Of a stretch of DNA of 30,392 nucleotides, positions 8,221 to 17,086 are shown one piece after another (within the stretch, counting starts at the first letter, position 1; each line of letters begins with the position of its first letter). The position numbers were made by a program, and so were the translations under genes. A model generated the notes under the pieces. It did no database searches. It was given only the letters and a program-made list of their open reading frames with translations, and was not told where the DNA came from. The stretch lies in the NCBI GenBank assembly GCA_945889545.1, contig CAMDCC010000004.1, positions 1-30,392 of the forward strand. Direction: 5' to 3'. The DNA is from Bifidobacterium breve (GTDB taxonomy: Bacteria; Actinomycetota; Acidimicrobiia; IMCC26256; PALSA-555).

Positions 8221-9450
8221 GTGGTGTTCCAACCGATGAAGGGCGTCAAGGTCGTGGAGGTCGCGCAGTTCACCTTCACCCCCTCGGCCGGCGCGGTGCT
8301 CGCCGACTGGGGCGCGGACGTCATCAAGGTCGAGCACGCGGTCACCGGCGACGCCCAGCGCGGCCTGCGCATCGGTACCGGAGGCGCGGCGGCAGGTTCG
8401 TTCCAGCCCTTGATGGAGCATCCGAATCGTGGCAAGCGCAGCATCGGCTTGGCGCTCGAAGTCCCCTCCGCGTACGACGTGCTCATGGAGCTGGTGCAGG
8501 ACGCCGACGTGTTCGTCACGAACTTCTTGCCTGCTGCCCGTCGTCGTCTGCGCCTCGAGGTCGACGATGTTCGGAGCGCGAACGCGAAGGTCATCTATGT
8601 CCGCGGGAGCGGCCACGGCCAACGCGGCCCCGACGCCGAGAAGCCCGGCTACGACGGCTCGACGTACTGGTCGCGCACGGGCAGCGCATGGGGCGCGACC
8701 CCGCCCGACAGCCCGCGCCATGTGGGTCAGCCGGCCGGTGCCTACGGCGACTCCATCAGTGGAGCGGTCATGGCCGGCGGCGTCGCGGCTGCGCTGTTCG
8801 GGCGTGAGCGCACTGGTGAGCCGTCAGTCATCGACGTCTCCCTCATGAGCGTGGGTGCGTGGGCGATGGCGCTCTCGCTCGGCACGGCGATGCTGACCGA
8901 TCAGGCCAACCCGCCGGCCTTGCTCACTGATCCCCCGAACATCCCGGTCAATCCGACGGTTGGCAGCTTCCGGACATCGGATGGACGCTTCATCACCCTC
9001 ATGATGGTGCAGCCGAGCCGCTACTTCGCCGACACGTGTCGACATCTCGGACTGGATCACCTGCTCGACGACGAACGGTTCCAAAGTCCCGAGGGGATCA
9101 TCGCGAATGCGAACGAGATCGGTCAGCACGTCGCGGCCGCCATCGCTCAGCAGCCGTACGTCCACTGGGTGCAACATCTCCAGAGCCTGGAAGGGCCATG
9201 GGCGCCGGCACAGAGCCCGTCTGACATCGTCGCCGATCCCCAGATGGAGGCCAACGGCTACTTCGTGCCCTTGGTCGACGCCGATGGCAACGAGCGCAAG
9301 CTCGTGGCGAGCCCCGTCCAGTTCGACGAGACCCCTCCGACCGTGACCAGGGCTCCGCAGTTCGCCGAACACACCGACGAGATCCTGCGCTCGCTGGGCA
9401 AGAGTGAGGACGAGATCATTCAGCTCAAGATCGACGGCGCATGCACATGA
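8221..9450 (+). CDS. Family III (CaiB/BaiF) CoA-transferase
   Basis: This 409-residue, single-domain CoA-transferase has a typical length for the family. The N-terminus has the family start GVKVVEVAQFTFTPSAGAVLADWGADVIKVE. The catalytic aspartate that forms the acyl anhydride is D177 in AYGDSISGAVMAGGVAAAL, followed by the conserved GRERTGEPSVIDVSLM. It would move CoA between carboxylic acids and so activate an intermediate without ATP. GTG 8221 is preceded by GAGGAGAGA (8206-8214) at a spacing of six bases. A fused double-domain relative is at 13095-15356. The acyl donor and acceptor are unknown. Confidence 0.93.
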   Translation: MVFQPMKGVKVVEVAQFTFTPSAGAVLADWGADVIKVEHAVTGDAQRGLRIGTGGAAAGSFQPLMEHPNRGKRSIGLALEVPSAYDVLMELVQDADVFVTNFLPAARRRLRLEVDDVRSANAKVIYVRGSGHGQRGPDAEKPGYDGSTYWSRTGSAWGATPPDSPRHVGQPAGAYGDSISGAVMAGGVAAALFGRERTGEPSVIDVSLMSVGAWAMALSLGTAMLTDQANPPALLTDPPNIPVNPTVGSFRTSDGRFITLMMVQPSRYFADTCRHLGLDHLLDDERFQSPEGIIANANEIGQHVAAAIAQQPYVHWVQHLQSLEGPWAPAQSPSDIVADPQMEANGYFVPLVDADGNERKLVASPVQFDETPPTVTRAPQFAEHTDEILRSLGKSEDEIIQLKIDGACT

Positions 9451-9508
9451 ACGCCAGACACGCCCGCAAGTGTCAAATATCGGCACGGCGAGCCCGCAGG
9501 TAGTTTGC

Positions 9509-10705
9509 ATGGTCGTGCACGAGCCTGGTGGCAACCTCGACGAACTACGGCGCAGTGTGCGCGAGTGGTGTGCAACGCACATCCCGAAGGACTGGCAAGA
9601 CCAGCAACGAGGTGCGACCAATGACGAGCTAGTCGCATTCCTCCGGTGGTGGGGGGCCGAGCTGCGAGCGACGGGCTTGCTCGTGCCGCATTGGCCGAAG
9701 GAGTGGGGCGGGGGATTCTCGATCCCTGAGCAAGTCGTCATCGCGGAGGAGCTGGCGCGCGGGGGCGCGCCTCGCAACGGGCTGTACCACGTTGGTGTGT
9801 TCAACGCCGCGCCCACCCTCGTGCACAGCGCAACACCGGAGCAGCAGCAGCGGTTCTTGCCCGGGATCCTCAACGGTGAGGTCTGGTGCCAGGGGTTCTC
9901 GGAGCCCAACGCCGGTTCCGACCTGGCGAGCCTGCAGACGCGCGCAGTCCTCGACGGCGACAACTACGTCGTCACCGGACAGAAGGTCTGGACCAGCTGG
10001 GCCCAGGTCGCCGATTGGTGCATGTTGCTGGTTCGAACCGACCCCGAAGCATCGAAGCACAAGGGCATCACCCTGCTCGTGGTGGATATGCACTCACCGG
10101 GCATCGAGGTGCGGCCGATCAAACAGGCGTACGGCGCGTCGGACTTCAACGAGGTGTTCTTCGACGAGGTGGTCGTGCCGGTCGACCAGCGCATCGGACG
10201 AGAGAACGATGGTTGGGCGGTCGCGCAAGGCACGTTGGCAGCAGAGCGCGCGATCTTCATCCTCGAGATGACCGAGCGGCTGCGACTCAACGGCATCGAG
10301 GCCGCCGTCAGGGAGGCCGCCGGATGGCGCCTCGAGAGCGGCGAGCCCGCGCTCGAAGACGCCGGGGTTCGGGAAGCGATCGCCGAAAGCTACGCAGAAG
10401 CCGAAGTGCTTCGGCACATCCTCAACGCGATGATCGAGAACGTCATCCGCGGTGTAGACGTCGGTGGCACGTCCGCCATCATCAAGATCTTCTACGCCGA
10501 GGTGATCCAAAAGCTGATGAGAGCGGTCACGGGCTGGCAGGGAGTGCGGGGGCAGCTGGACGAGCCGTTGCTGGAGTGCGCCGGCTGGGAGACCGGGTTC
10601 TGGATGAACGACTACATCCACTCCTTCGGTCACGCGATTGGTGGCGGGACGAGCGAGATCATGCGGAACGTGATCGGCGAGCGCATGCTCGGCCTGCCGA
10701 GGTAG
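9509..10705 (+). CDS. Acyl-CoA dehydrogenase, catalytic-type subunit
   Basis: This 398-residue FAD-dependent dehydrogenase introduces an alpha-beta double bond into an acyl-CoA. Family motifs are GFSEPNAGSDLASL (129-142), GQKVWTSWA (157-165) and the C-terminal IGGGTSEIMRNVIGERMLGLPR. The usual medium-chain catalytic Glu position near the C-terminus is Gly. A glutamate in AAER (E246) aligns with the helix-G base of isovaleryl-CoA dehydrogenase, so this subunit can still be catalytic. ATG 9509 was chosen because it has AGG eight bases upstream and follows the CoA-transferase stop; the frame is open further upstream but overlaps that gene. It is followed after nine bases by a second, partner-like subunit, the arrangement of actinobacterial alpha2beta2 FadE enzymes. 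Confidence 0.92.
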   Translation: MVVHEPGGNLDELRRSVREWCATHIPKDWQDQQRGATNDELVAFLRWWGAELRATGLLVPHWPKEWGGGFSIPEQVVIAEELARGGAPRNGLYHVGVFNAAPTLVHSATPEQQQRFLPGILNGEVWCQGFSEPNAGSDLASLQTRAVLDGDNYVVTGQKVWTSWAQVADWCMLLVRTDPEASKHKGITLLVVDMHSPGIEVRPIKQAYGASDFNEVFFDEVVVPVDQRIGRENDGWAVAQGTLAAERAIFILEMTERLRLNGIEAAVREAAGWRLESGEPALEDAGVREAIAESYAEAEVLRHILNAMIENVIRGVDVGGTSAIIKIFYAEVIQKLMRAVTGWQGVRGQLDEPLLECAGWETGFWMNDYIHSFGHAIGGGTSEIMRNVIGERMLGLPR

Positions 10706-10714
10706 GGCACACGC

Positions 10715-11869
10715 ATGTCGCTCACCGTCGAAGAACGCGACGAGCTTCGCTCCACAGCTCGCAGTCTGTGTGATCGGAAATCACCGTCCGAGCGGGTTCG
10801 GGCGGTCGTCGCCGACCCACCGGGCTTCGATCGCGCGTTGTGGGATGAGATGGTCGGGCTTGGCTGGTCGAGCATCCATGTGCCCGCGGCACATGGCGGC
10901 AGTGATGCCGGCTACGCCGCCCTCGCGGTCGTGCTCCACGAGCTCGGCCGCGCCATGGTCCCGTCGCCGTTCCTCGCGAGCGCCGTGCTGGCAACGAGCG
11001 CACTGATGTGCTCTGACAACAACGCGCTGGCGAGTGAGCTGTTGGGCGCGCTCGTCGCGGGTGGCTCAATCGGATCCGTGGCTTTCGCGAGCACCGACGG
11101 CACGTATGAGGTGTCGCGACTGACGACGGGATGGGAACGCGTAGACGCGACCGTTCGACTGAACGGTTCCTCAGGATTCGTGCTCGATGCCGACGTAGCT
11201 GATGTGCTCATCGTCGGTGCGTGCAGCGACGACGGCACCCCTGCCGTCGTCGCCATCGACAGCGCGTCGGCCGGCGTACGGATCGAACCCGCGGCCAGTG
11301 TCGACGAGACGCGCCGGCTGTTCAGTGTCGCTTTCACCGACGTCGTGGTCGCTGAGGAGCGGATGCTGTGCGAGCCGGGTGCGCGAGCCGAAGAGCTCCT
11401 CGACCAGATCCTCGCTGTCGGCGTCATCGCGGCAGCATGCGATGCAACTGGCGCCACCGAGCGGATGCTCGATCGGACAGCCGACTACGCGAAGGATCGC
11501 ATGCAGTTCGGGAAGCCGATCGGTTCGTTCCAGGCCGTCAAGCACCACTGCGCAAACATCGCGATTGCCGTCGAGGCCAGTCGGGCGGCAGTGAACGCCG
11601 CAGCCGTCGCATTGGATGGCGAACCGAACGCGTGGGCGAGGAATGCGTCGGTGACGTCGTCATACGTCGGTCCGGCTTGCACCGAGGCGTGCGGCTTCGG
11701 ACTCCGGGTCCACGGTGGCATTGGTTTCACTTGGGAGCACGACTCGCATCTCTACCTGAAGCGGGTGATGCTCGATGAGGTGATGTTTGGCACGCCGTCA
11801 TGGCACCGCCGCCGCCTGGCTCGTACGGTCATCGAATCCGTGCAGGAAGAGGAGCTCCAGAGGTCATGA
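10715..11869 (+). CDS. Acyl-CoA dehydrogenase, partner-type subunit
   Basis: This 384-residue member of the acyl-CoA dehydrogenase family has the C-terminal domain motifs RMQFGKPIGSFQAVKH (262-277) and RVHGGIGFTWEHDSHLYLKR (331-350), which contact FAD and the partner subunit. The middle domain is divergent: the serine-rich FSEPxAGSD segment is not recognisable. The helix-G region reads DQILAVGVIAAACDATG with no catalytic glutamate. This combination is known from the non-catalytic partner in actinobacterial heterotetrameric FadE pairs such as those of cholesterol side-chain degradation. Assignment as the partner of the preceding gene is inference from order and motifs. Its TGA overlaps the next ATG by 4 bp. 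Confidence 0.92.
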   Translation: MSLTVEERDELRSTARSLCDRKSPSERVRAVVADPPGFDRALWDEMVGLGWSSIHVPAAHGGSDAGYAALAVVLHELGRAMVPSPFLASAVLATSALMCSDNNALASELLGALVAGGSIGSVAFASTDGTYEVSRLTTGWERVDATVRLNGSSGFVLDADVADVLIVGACSDDGTPAVVAIDSASAGVRIEPAASVDETRRLFSVAFTDVVVAEERMLCEPGARAEELLDQILAVGVIAAACDATGATERMLDRTADYAKDRMQFGKPIGSFQAVKHHCANIAIAVEASRAAVNAAAVALDGEPNAWARNASVTSSYVGPACTEACGFGLRVHGGIGFTWEHDSHLYLKRVMLDEVMFGTPSWHRRRLARTVIESVQEEELQRS

Positions 11870-13098
11870 GCACAGCAGATACATGGACAGGAAAGCGTCC
11901 GAACGAGCTGAACGACGACACCATCGCCGCGGTTCGTCGCCGGATCGGCATCCCCGTGCGGTACTCGCCGCGATCGCACAACGAAAGCTCGTCCACGGAC
12001 TCGTTCCGTCACTTCGCGCTTGCCTACGGCGACGACAACCCGATGTACACCGATCCCGCGCACGCTCAGGCGTCGTCGTGGAAATCGCCGGTCGCCCCGC
12101 CCTTGTACCCCTTCACTGCGGGCATCGCTCGCTCGTTGAACTGGTCGGACGCCGAGAAGAAGGAGATGTCGGGTGGCGACCCGCTTGCTGGCATTGGCCA
12201 GTACATGTGTGGTGAGCGCTGGTTCTTCGTCAAGCCGATCAAGGCGAGCGACGTGCTCTGGCGGACCCAGTCGCTGTTCGGCGCAGAGCTGCGATCGAGC
12301 GAGTTCGGCGGTGGGACGGGAGCCCTCGTCTCGCACCGTGTGGCCTGGGAGGAAGAGGGTGGTTCGCCATTCGCCTTCCGCTTCTTGGACTTCTGGCACG
12401 CAGATCGTGAGAAGTCGGGGAAGGCGGGGAAGAATCGCGAGCTGGAACGCGCGCACTACGACGACGCCGCGCTGGAGCAGATCGACGCGTGCTACGAGAA
12501 CGAATACGTGCGCGGCGCCGCGCCGCGCGGCATTGCCGACGTGAAGGTTGGCGAAGAGCTCGGGCCAATCGTGAAAGGGCCGCTGAGCGTCACCGAGATG
12601 GTTGCGTGGCACACGGGTGTGGGCTGGGGCATGTACGGAGGCGGCGCGTCCAAGGTCGCGTACAAGAATCGGAAGCGAATTCCAAAGTTCTACCTAAAGA
12701 ACGATGTCGGCTTCTGGGACATGGCGCAACGATGTCATTGGGACGACGAGTGGGCGCAGCGGATGGGTCATCCCGCCGCATACGACTACGGCGTGATGCG
12801 CTCGTGTTGGATGTCGCATCTCATCACGAACTGGATGGGTGACGACGCTTGGATCTGGAACATCTCGGCTTCGATTCGCAAGTTCAACTACCTCGGCGAC
12901 ATGCACATGGTCTCCGGGGTGGTGCGCGAAATCGATCGATCGTTGAACACCGTGACCATCGACGCCACGTGCACAAACCAACGAGGTCAGATCACAAGCG
13001 ACGCGCGGATCGTGGTCATCCTGCCCGGGCCCGATGGTGGCCCGGCCGTCATTCCTGACTTCGCGCCGGAACAGATTCCCGAAGCCAAAGCGCCGTGA
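11866..13098 (+). CDS. MaoC-like double-hotdog acyl dehydratase
   Basis: This 410-residue protein looks like two hotdog domains in tandem, the layout of eukaryote-type or FAS1-like MaoC dehydratases. The first domain carries a hydratase-2-like motif AYGDDNPMY (53-61), where the canonical form is GDxNPxH, so the catalytic histidine position is tyrosine. The second domain (about 240-400) contains MSHLITNWMGDDAWIWNISASIRKFNYLGD, typical of the substrate-binding second fold. Expected chemistry is hydration of the enoyl-CoA made by the upstream dehydrogenase pair. ATG 11866 overlaps the previous stop (ATGA); upstream in-frame starts fall inside the dehydrogenase gene. It ends in a GTGA overlap with the fused CoA-transferase. 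Confidence 0.82.
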   Translation: MSTADTWTGKRPNELNDDTIAAVRRRIGIPVRYSPRSHNESSSTDSFRHFALAYGDDNPMYTDPAHAQASSWKSPVAPPLYPFTAGIARSLNWSDAEKKEMSGGDPLAGIGQYMCGERWFFVKPIKASDVLWRTQSLFGAELRSSEFGGGTGALVSHRVAWEEEGGSPFAFRFLDFWHADREKSGKAGKNRELERAHYDDAALEQIDACYENEYVRGAAPRGIADVKVGEELGPIVKGPLSVTEMVAWHTGVGWGMYGGGASKVAYKNRKRIPKFYLKNDVGFWDMAQRCHWDDEWAQRMGHPAAYDYGVMRSCWMSHLITNWMGDDAWIWNISASIRKFNYLGDMHMVSGVVREIDRSLNTVTIDATCTNQRGQITSDARIVVILPGPDGGPAVIPDFAPEQIPEAKAP

Positions 13099-15356
13099 CC
13101 GACGCCGGCGTCTCCTCCGCCGGTGCTCGCCGCGCCGACTTTCTCGTTGGTCTGCGCGTACTCGAGGTGGGGGATGGCGTGGCCGGTTCGGCGACATCCG
13201 CCGCGCTTTGGGCGCTGGGCGCAGATGTCACCTCGGTGGTCGATCCCTCTAGCGTGCATCGGCGCGGCCGACCGGATGTCGAGGTCGGAAGCGGGCGAGT
13301 GAGCTTGCTGTCGCTCTTCCTCGACCGGGGCAAGCAGCTGCTCACCGGGAGCAGTCAGGCCGAGGTCGAAGATCTGCTCCGAAGCGCTGCGTTCGATGTC
13401 GTCGTCTTCGATCGCGTCGCGGGTGCACACGGGCCATTCGCCTCGCTGCACGACCTTGGCGTCTACGCGGAGTTCGTGGAGCAACACAACCAGCGCGCGT
13501 GGTTGACGATCAGCGCGTTCGGGCTGACGGGGGACCGTGCGGCTGACATCGCGACGGACCTCACGGTCGCCGCCGCGAGCGGGATGCTGGCGACGGTGCG
13601 CGACCAACACACCGGGCAACCGCTCAAGCTCGCGGGCTACCCGTCCTTGCTCAACACGGGCCAAGCCGGTGCGCTGGCTGCATGTCACGCGGTCGACCTA
13701 GCCACTCACGGTGCACCCGTCCATCTCGACTGCTCCGCGGTGGAGGCAACCATCGCGACGGGACCGACGCTTGAGGTGGGCAACCGCCTGCTCACCACGG
13801 GCAGCCTCGGCGGTGCGCGCCGGTACGGAGCTCCTGCGAGCTTCTACCAGTGCTCCGACGGACAAATCCGGATCTCCGCCATGGAGCAGCACCAGTGGCA
13901 AGGCGTCGTGACGTCGATGGGTTCGCCCACCTGGTGCGAGAAGTTCCCCGAGGTAGAGGACCGCATCGCCGGGGCGGACGAGATCGATGAGCGCGTTGGG
14001 GAATGGGCGCGCACGCTCACCAAAGCGGAAGCCGAGACCCTGTTGCAGTCCCACGGCGTACCGGCCACCGCGATGTACTCGCCCGCAGAGCTCCTCGATT
14101 CACCGCAGTTCGCGCATCGCCATGTGTTCGAACCGCTGTCGCTCGACGACGGTCGCGAGGCACAGGTCGTGGGCTTGCCATTCCAGGTGGTCGACGGGGG
14201 AAAGGAAGGCGACCGCGGCAGTCGCCGGCGTCGGTCATTGCGCGGGCTGCGGATCCTTGAAGCAGGCCGTGTGCTCGCGGTACCGCTCGCGGGTGCGGTG
14301 CTCGGTGCACTCGGCGCCGAGGTGACCAAGCTCGAGGACATGGGGCGCCTGGACATGTACCGACGTCGCGGCCCCTACATCGACGGTGAAGCGGGCATGG
14401 AGCGATCCGCGTACTTCACGTTGGTCAACCACTCGAAGCGCAGTGCGGCGTTCGACGTCGACTCCGCCCGCGACCAGCTCGACGCGTTGCTGGACCGCTC
14501 CGACGTCGTGCTCGAGAACCTGGGGCGCAAACGCGCGTTAGCACTCGGGGTGGGAACGGCGGCGCTGGCGACCCATCCAGATGTGCTCGGGATCAGCTCC
14601 TCGGGCTTTGGGCTCGACGGACCTCGCTCTCGATATCGCGCGTACGCGTACAACCTGCACGCGGCGTGCGGGCTCGGGTACGTGACCCGCGGTGAGGACG
14701 GCGAGCCGGCGGAGATCGACTTCGCGTGGGCCGATCTCATCTCTGGCTATGCGCTGGCCACGTTCATCGCGGCGTGGGCAATCGGGCCGGCGGGCAACCG
14801 CGGCGTGGGTCTCGACTTCGCGATGGCCGATCTGATCGTCGGTCATTTCAACGAATTCATGGCGGCAGCGAGCCTCGACGCAGGAAGCGATGGATTGGTG
14901 GACCGCGCCAATGAGCTCGCGCCGTTCGCACCGCATGGTGTGTACCCGACGTCCGATGGGTGGGTTGCTGTAGCGGTGATCGACGACGAGCAGTTCGAGC
15001 GCCTGGCCAAGGTGCTCCAGCATGAGCCCCTCGCGCAGGGCGCATTCACGAGCGCCGATGGGCGCTTCGAGCTGCGCCATGCGCTCGACGAGCACATGGC
15101 TGATGCCACGCGCGGACGTGAGGCAGGCGAGCTTGCTGGCGCGTTGCGCGCAGCTGGCGTGCCGGCAGAGGAGGTGCTTTCCCTCGACGACCTGCTGACC
15201 AACCCTCAGCTCGCGGCGCGCGACTTCCTGACGTCGGTCGAGCACCCGGTGTGGGGCCGTCGACGCCTGGTCGGGATCCCATGGCGCCCATTCCGCCAGC
15301 CCGCCATCGCGCTCGGACCACCGCCGTTGTTGACGCCAGCCATGGAGACTGGATGA
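13095..15356 (+). CDS. Fused double-domain family III CoA-transferase
   Basis: This 753-residue protein contains two CaiB/BaiF CoA-transferase domains, roughly residues 18-365 and 382-750, joined by a short basic linker (GSRRRRSLRG). Each begins with the family pattern (GLRVLEVGDGVAG and GLRILEAGRVLAV). Domain 2 retains the catalytic aspartate, D547 in WADLISGYALA. The equivalent place in domain 1 (NTGQAGALAACHA) is a threonine, T188, so domain 1 may be structural or regulatory. Family III enzymes are interlocked dimers, so a fusion could behave as a pseudo-dimer with one active site type. GTG 13095 overlaps the previous TGA by 4 bp; its own TGA overlaps the methyltransferase ATG. The substrate is unknown. 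Confidence 0.92.
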   Translation: MTDAGVSSAGARRADFLVGLRVLEVGDGVAGSATSAALWALGADVTSVVDPSSVHRRGRPDVEVGSGRVSLLSLFLDRGKQLLTGSSQAEVEDLLRSAAFDVVVFDRVAGAHGPFASLHDLGVYAEFVEQHNQRAWLTISAFGLTGDRAADIATDLTVAAASGMLATVRDQHTGQPLKLAGYPSLLNTGQAGALAACHAVDLATHGAPVHLDCSAVEATIATGPTLEVGNRLLTTGSLGGARRYGAPASFYQCSDGQIRISAMEQHQWQGVVTSMGSPTWCEKFPEVEDRIAGADEIDERVGEWARTLTKAEAETLLQSHGVPATAMYSPAELLDSPQFAHRHVFEPLSLDDGREAQVVGLPFQVVDGGKEGDRGSRRRRSLRGLRILEAGRVLAVPLAGAVLGALGAEVTKLEDMGRLDMYRRRGPYIDGEAGMERSAYFTLVNHSKRSAAFDVDSARDQLDALLDRSDVVLENLGRKRALALGVGTAALATHPDVLGISSSGFGLDGPRSRYRAYAYNLHAACGLGYVTRGEDGEPAEIDFAWADLISGYALATFIAAWAIGPAGNRGVGLDFAMADLIVGHFNEFMAAASLDAGSDGLVDRANELAPFAPHGVYPTSDGWVAVAVIDDEQFERLAKVLQHEPLAQGAFTSADGRFELRHALDEHMADATRGREAGELAGALRAAGVPAEEVLSLDDLLTNPQLAARDFLTSVEHPVWGRRRLVGIPWRPFRQPAIALGPPPLLTPAMETG

Positions 15357-16108
15357 TGCCGAAGCCTGACGAACCCAAATCTGACGAACTGGGGCAGGCG
15401 CCCCGTCCGATCCGGATCGACCGTTGGAACGAGTGGCACACGGAGTATGACGATCCCGACTCGGAGCTCGCCCTGCGCATGCGAACGGTGCGCAAGCACG
15501 TCGCGGCCGTGGTCGCAGCGTGTCCGCCCGGTCCCGTGACTGTCGTCAGCATCTGTGCCGGTCAAGGACGGGAGGTCATCGGAGCGCTCGAGAATCATCC
15601 GCGTCGCGACGACGTCCGCGGCCGGCTTGTTGAGCTCGACGCCGACAACGCCGCGTTCGCTCAGCAGTGGGTCAAGCAAGCTCACCTCGAAGCGTTGGAA
15701 GTGGTGAACGGGGATGCATCGGTGAGTGACGCGTACGCGGGTGTGCCCCGCGCCGACCTCGTCGTCGTCTCCGGACTCTTTGGTCATGTCGACGACAACG
15801 ACAGGGTGTCGACCATCGCGTTCCTGCGCCAGCTGCTGCGCTCTGGCGGCTCTGTGGTGTGGACATCGTTCCTGCGTGACAACGGCCCGGTCGAGAAGCT
15901 GCGCCGGTTCTTCGTCGAGCAATCGTTCGACGAGATCGAAACCGAGTTCCTCCCCGGCGAGGAGTACAGGTTCACCGTCACGTTGAGCCGGCACGCCGGC
16001 TCGGAGGAGCCGCTCCGGGCGAGCACGAAGCTCTTCACCTTTGGGTCTGCGCGCGCGGGCCGCCAGGAGCGGCGCTCGGACGATCCCTCACGAAAGGTTG
16101 AAAAGTGA
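15353..16108 (+). CDS. Class I SAM-dependent methyltransferase-like protein
   Basis: This 251-residue protein has SAM-binding motif I as VVSICAGQGRE (64-74). An acidic segment at the end of strand 2 (VELDADNAAFA, E94 and D96) would contact the SAM ribose. The overall pattern resembles the Methyltransf_20-type proteins whose motif reads SLCAGDGR, here with Gln for the usual Asp. No target substrate can be assigned. ATG 15353 forms an ATGA overlap with the CoA-transferase stop; a second ATG follows immediately. The stop overlaps the GTG of the next SDR. A methyltransferase in a beta-oxidation-like operon is unexpected and could act on a carboxylate or hydroxyl, or could have lost methyl transfer. 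Confidence 0.82.
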   Translation: MMPKPDEPKSDELGQAPRPIRIDRWNEWHTEYDDPDSELALRMRTVRKHVAAVVAACPPGPVTVVSICAGQGREVIGALENHPRRDDVRGRLVELDADNAAFAQQWVKQAHLEALEVVNGDASVSDAYAGVPRADLVVVSGLFGHVDDNDRVSTIAFLRQLLRSGGSVVWTSFLRDNGPVEKLRRFFVEQSFDEIETEFLPGEEYRFTVTLSRHAGSEEPLRASTKLFTFGSARAGRQERRSDDPSRKVEK

Positions 16109-17034
16109 CGAGCTCGCTCGAAGGAAAGGTCGTGGCCGTCACCGGTGGAGGTCGAGGTATCGGCCGGGCAATCGCGCTCGCGGCTGCAAACGAAGGTGCC
16201 AGCGTTGTCGTCGCCGACTACGGCGTCTCGGTCGACGGGCGGGAGGGCGCGTCGTCGGACGCGGCGGACGAGGTCGTCGCGGAGATCATCGCGGCCGGCG
16301 GGCAGGCCGTCAGCGCGGCTGAAGACGTCTCGACGATGGAAGGCGGTCGCCGCATCGTGCAGACCGCAGTCGATCACTTCGGTCGGATCGACGGACTGGT
16401 GTGCTGTGCCGGTATCACGGTGATGAAGTACCTGTGGGAGCTCGAGGAGCACGAGTGGGACGACGTGATCGCCGTGCACCTGAAGGGTCACTTCAGCTGT
16501 GCGCAGGCGGCCGCCCGGGTGATGATGCCGCAGGGGTCGGGCAGCCTCGTGTTCATCGGGAGCGGAGCATTCACGGGAACGCCCAACATGCCGAGCTACG
16601 CGACCGCGAAGGCGGGAGTTCTCGGGTTCACGTGGAGCACCGCGTACGCACTGGCGCGTTTCGGCATCACCACGAACTGCGTCGTGCCCAGCGCGGCGAC
16701 GCGCATGTCCGACAGCATCTATGGAAATGCGGAGATGCTCAGCGATCAGCCGGGCGAGACGGTCCGCAGCGATCTCGCGACGGGTACGCCGCGCGACCCC
16801 GCCAACGTGGCACCCATCGTCCTGTACCTGTTGGGCGATCAGGCCCGTGAGATCAACGGCCAGGTGTTCCGGGCCCAGGGCTACGAGATCGCTCACTTCG
16901 GAGATATCGCATGGGACAAGGCCATGAAGAACGATGGACCGTGGGATGTGGCGTCGATCGCCGATCGACTGCCCGTCGAGCTCGGTCCAACGCTCACCCC
17001 GAGGCCGGTGCCGTGGCCGGAAGCTCCGCGCTGA
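16105..17034 (+). CDS. Short-chain dehydrogenase/reductase
   Basis: This 309-residue classical SDR has the cofactor loop TGGGRGIG (13-20). CAGI stands in place of NNAG (101-104), and the catalytic residues are S153, Y165 and K169 (YATAK). The long insertion after strand 2 (SVDGREGASSDAADEVVAE) resembles hydroxyacyl-CoA dehydrogenases of the peroxisomal multifunctional enzyme type, which would suit oxidation of a 3-hydroxyacyl-CoA after the MaoC-like hydration step. The C-terminus is extended past the domain. GTG 16105 overlaps the methyltransferase TGA and is preceded by GAAAGG. It is the last gene before the longest non-coding gap and may end this transcription unit. Confidence 0.93.
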   Translation: MTSSLEGKVVAVTGGGRGIGRAIALAAANEGASVVVADYGVSVDGREGASSDAADEVVAEIIAAGGQAVSAAEDVSTMEGGRRIVQTAVDHFGRIDGLVCCAGITVMKYLWELEEHEWDDVIAVHLKGHFSCAQAAARVMMPQGSGSLVFIGSGAFTGTPNMPSYATAKAGVLGFTWSTAYALARFGITTNCVVPSAATRMSDSIYGNAEMLSDQPGETVRSDLATGTPRDPANVAPIVLYLLGDQAREINGQVFRAQGYEIAHFGDIAWDKAMKNDGPWDVASIADRLPVELGPTLTPRPVPWPEAPR

Positions 17035-17045
17035 TCACGCCGCCG

Positions 17046-17086
17046 TGGGCTCGCCGACGCCCAAGCCCGACTTCGGTGTTGTCGGG
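17046..17086. repeat. Two adjacent short inverted repeats in the intergenic region
   Basis: TGGGC (17046-17050) pairs with GCCCA (17059-17063) across an eight-base loop. CCCGAC (17066-17071) pairs with GTCGGG (17081-17086) across a nine-base loop. The second overlaps the proposed -35 hexamer at 17079-17084, so it could be an operator, or the pair could be transcript hairpins after the upstream SDR gene. Stems are short and may be chance in GC-rich DNA. Confidence 0.3.

Noticed and set aside
9451..9508. Promoter in the 58-bp gap before the first acyl-CoA dehydrogenase (AT-rich CAAATAT patch)
   Set aside because: No matching -35 hexamer at a usable distance and no terminator-like hairpin; too weak to list.
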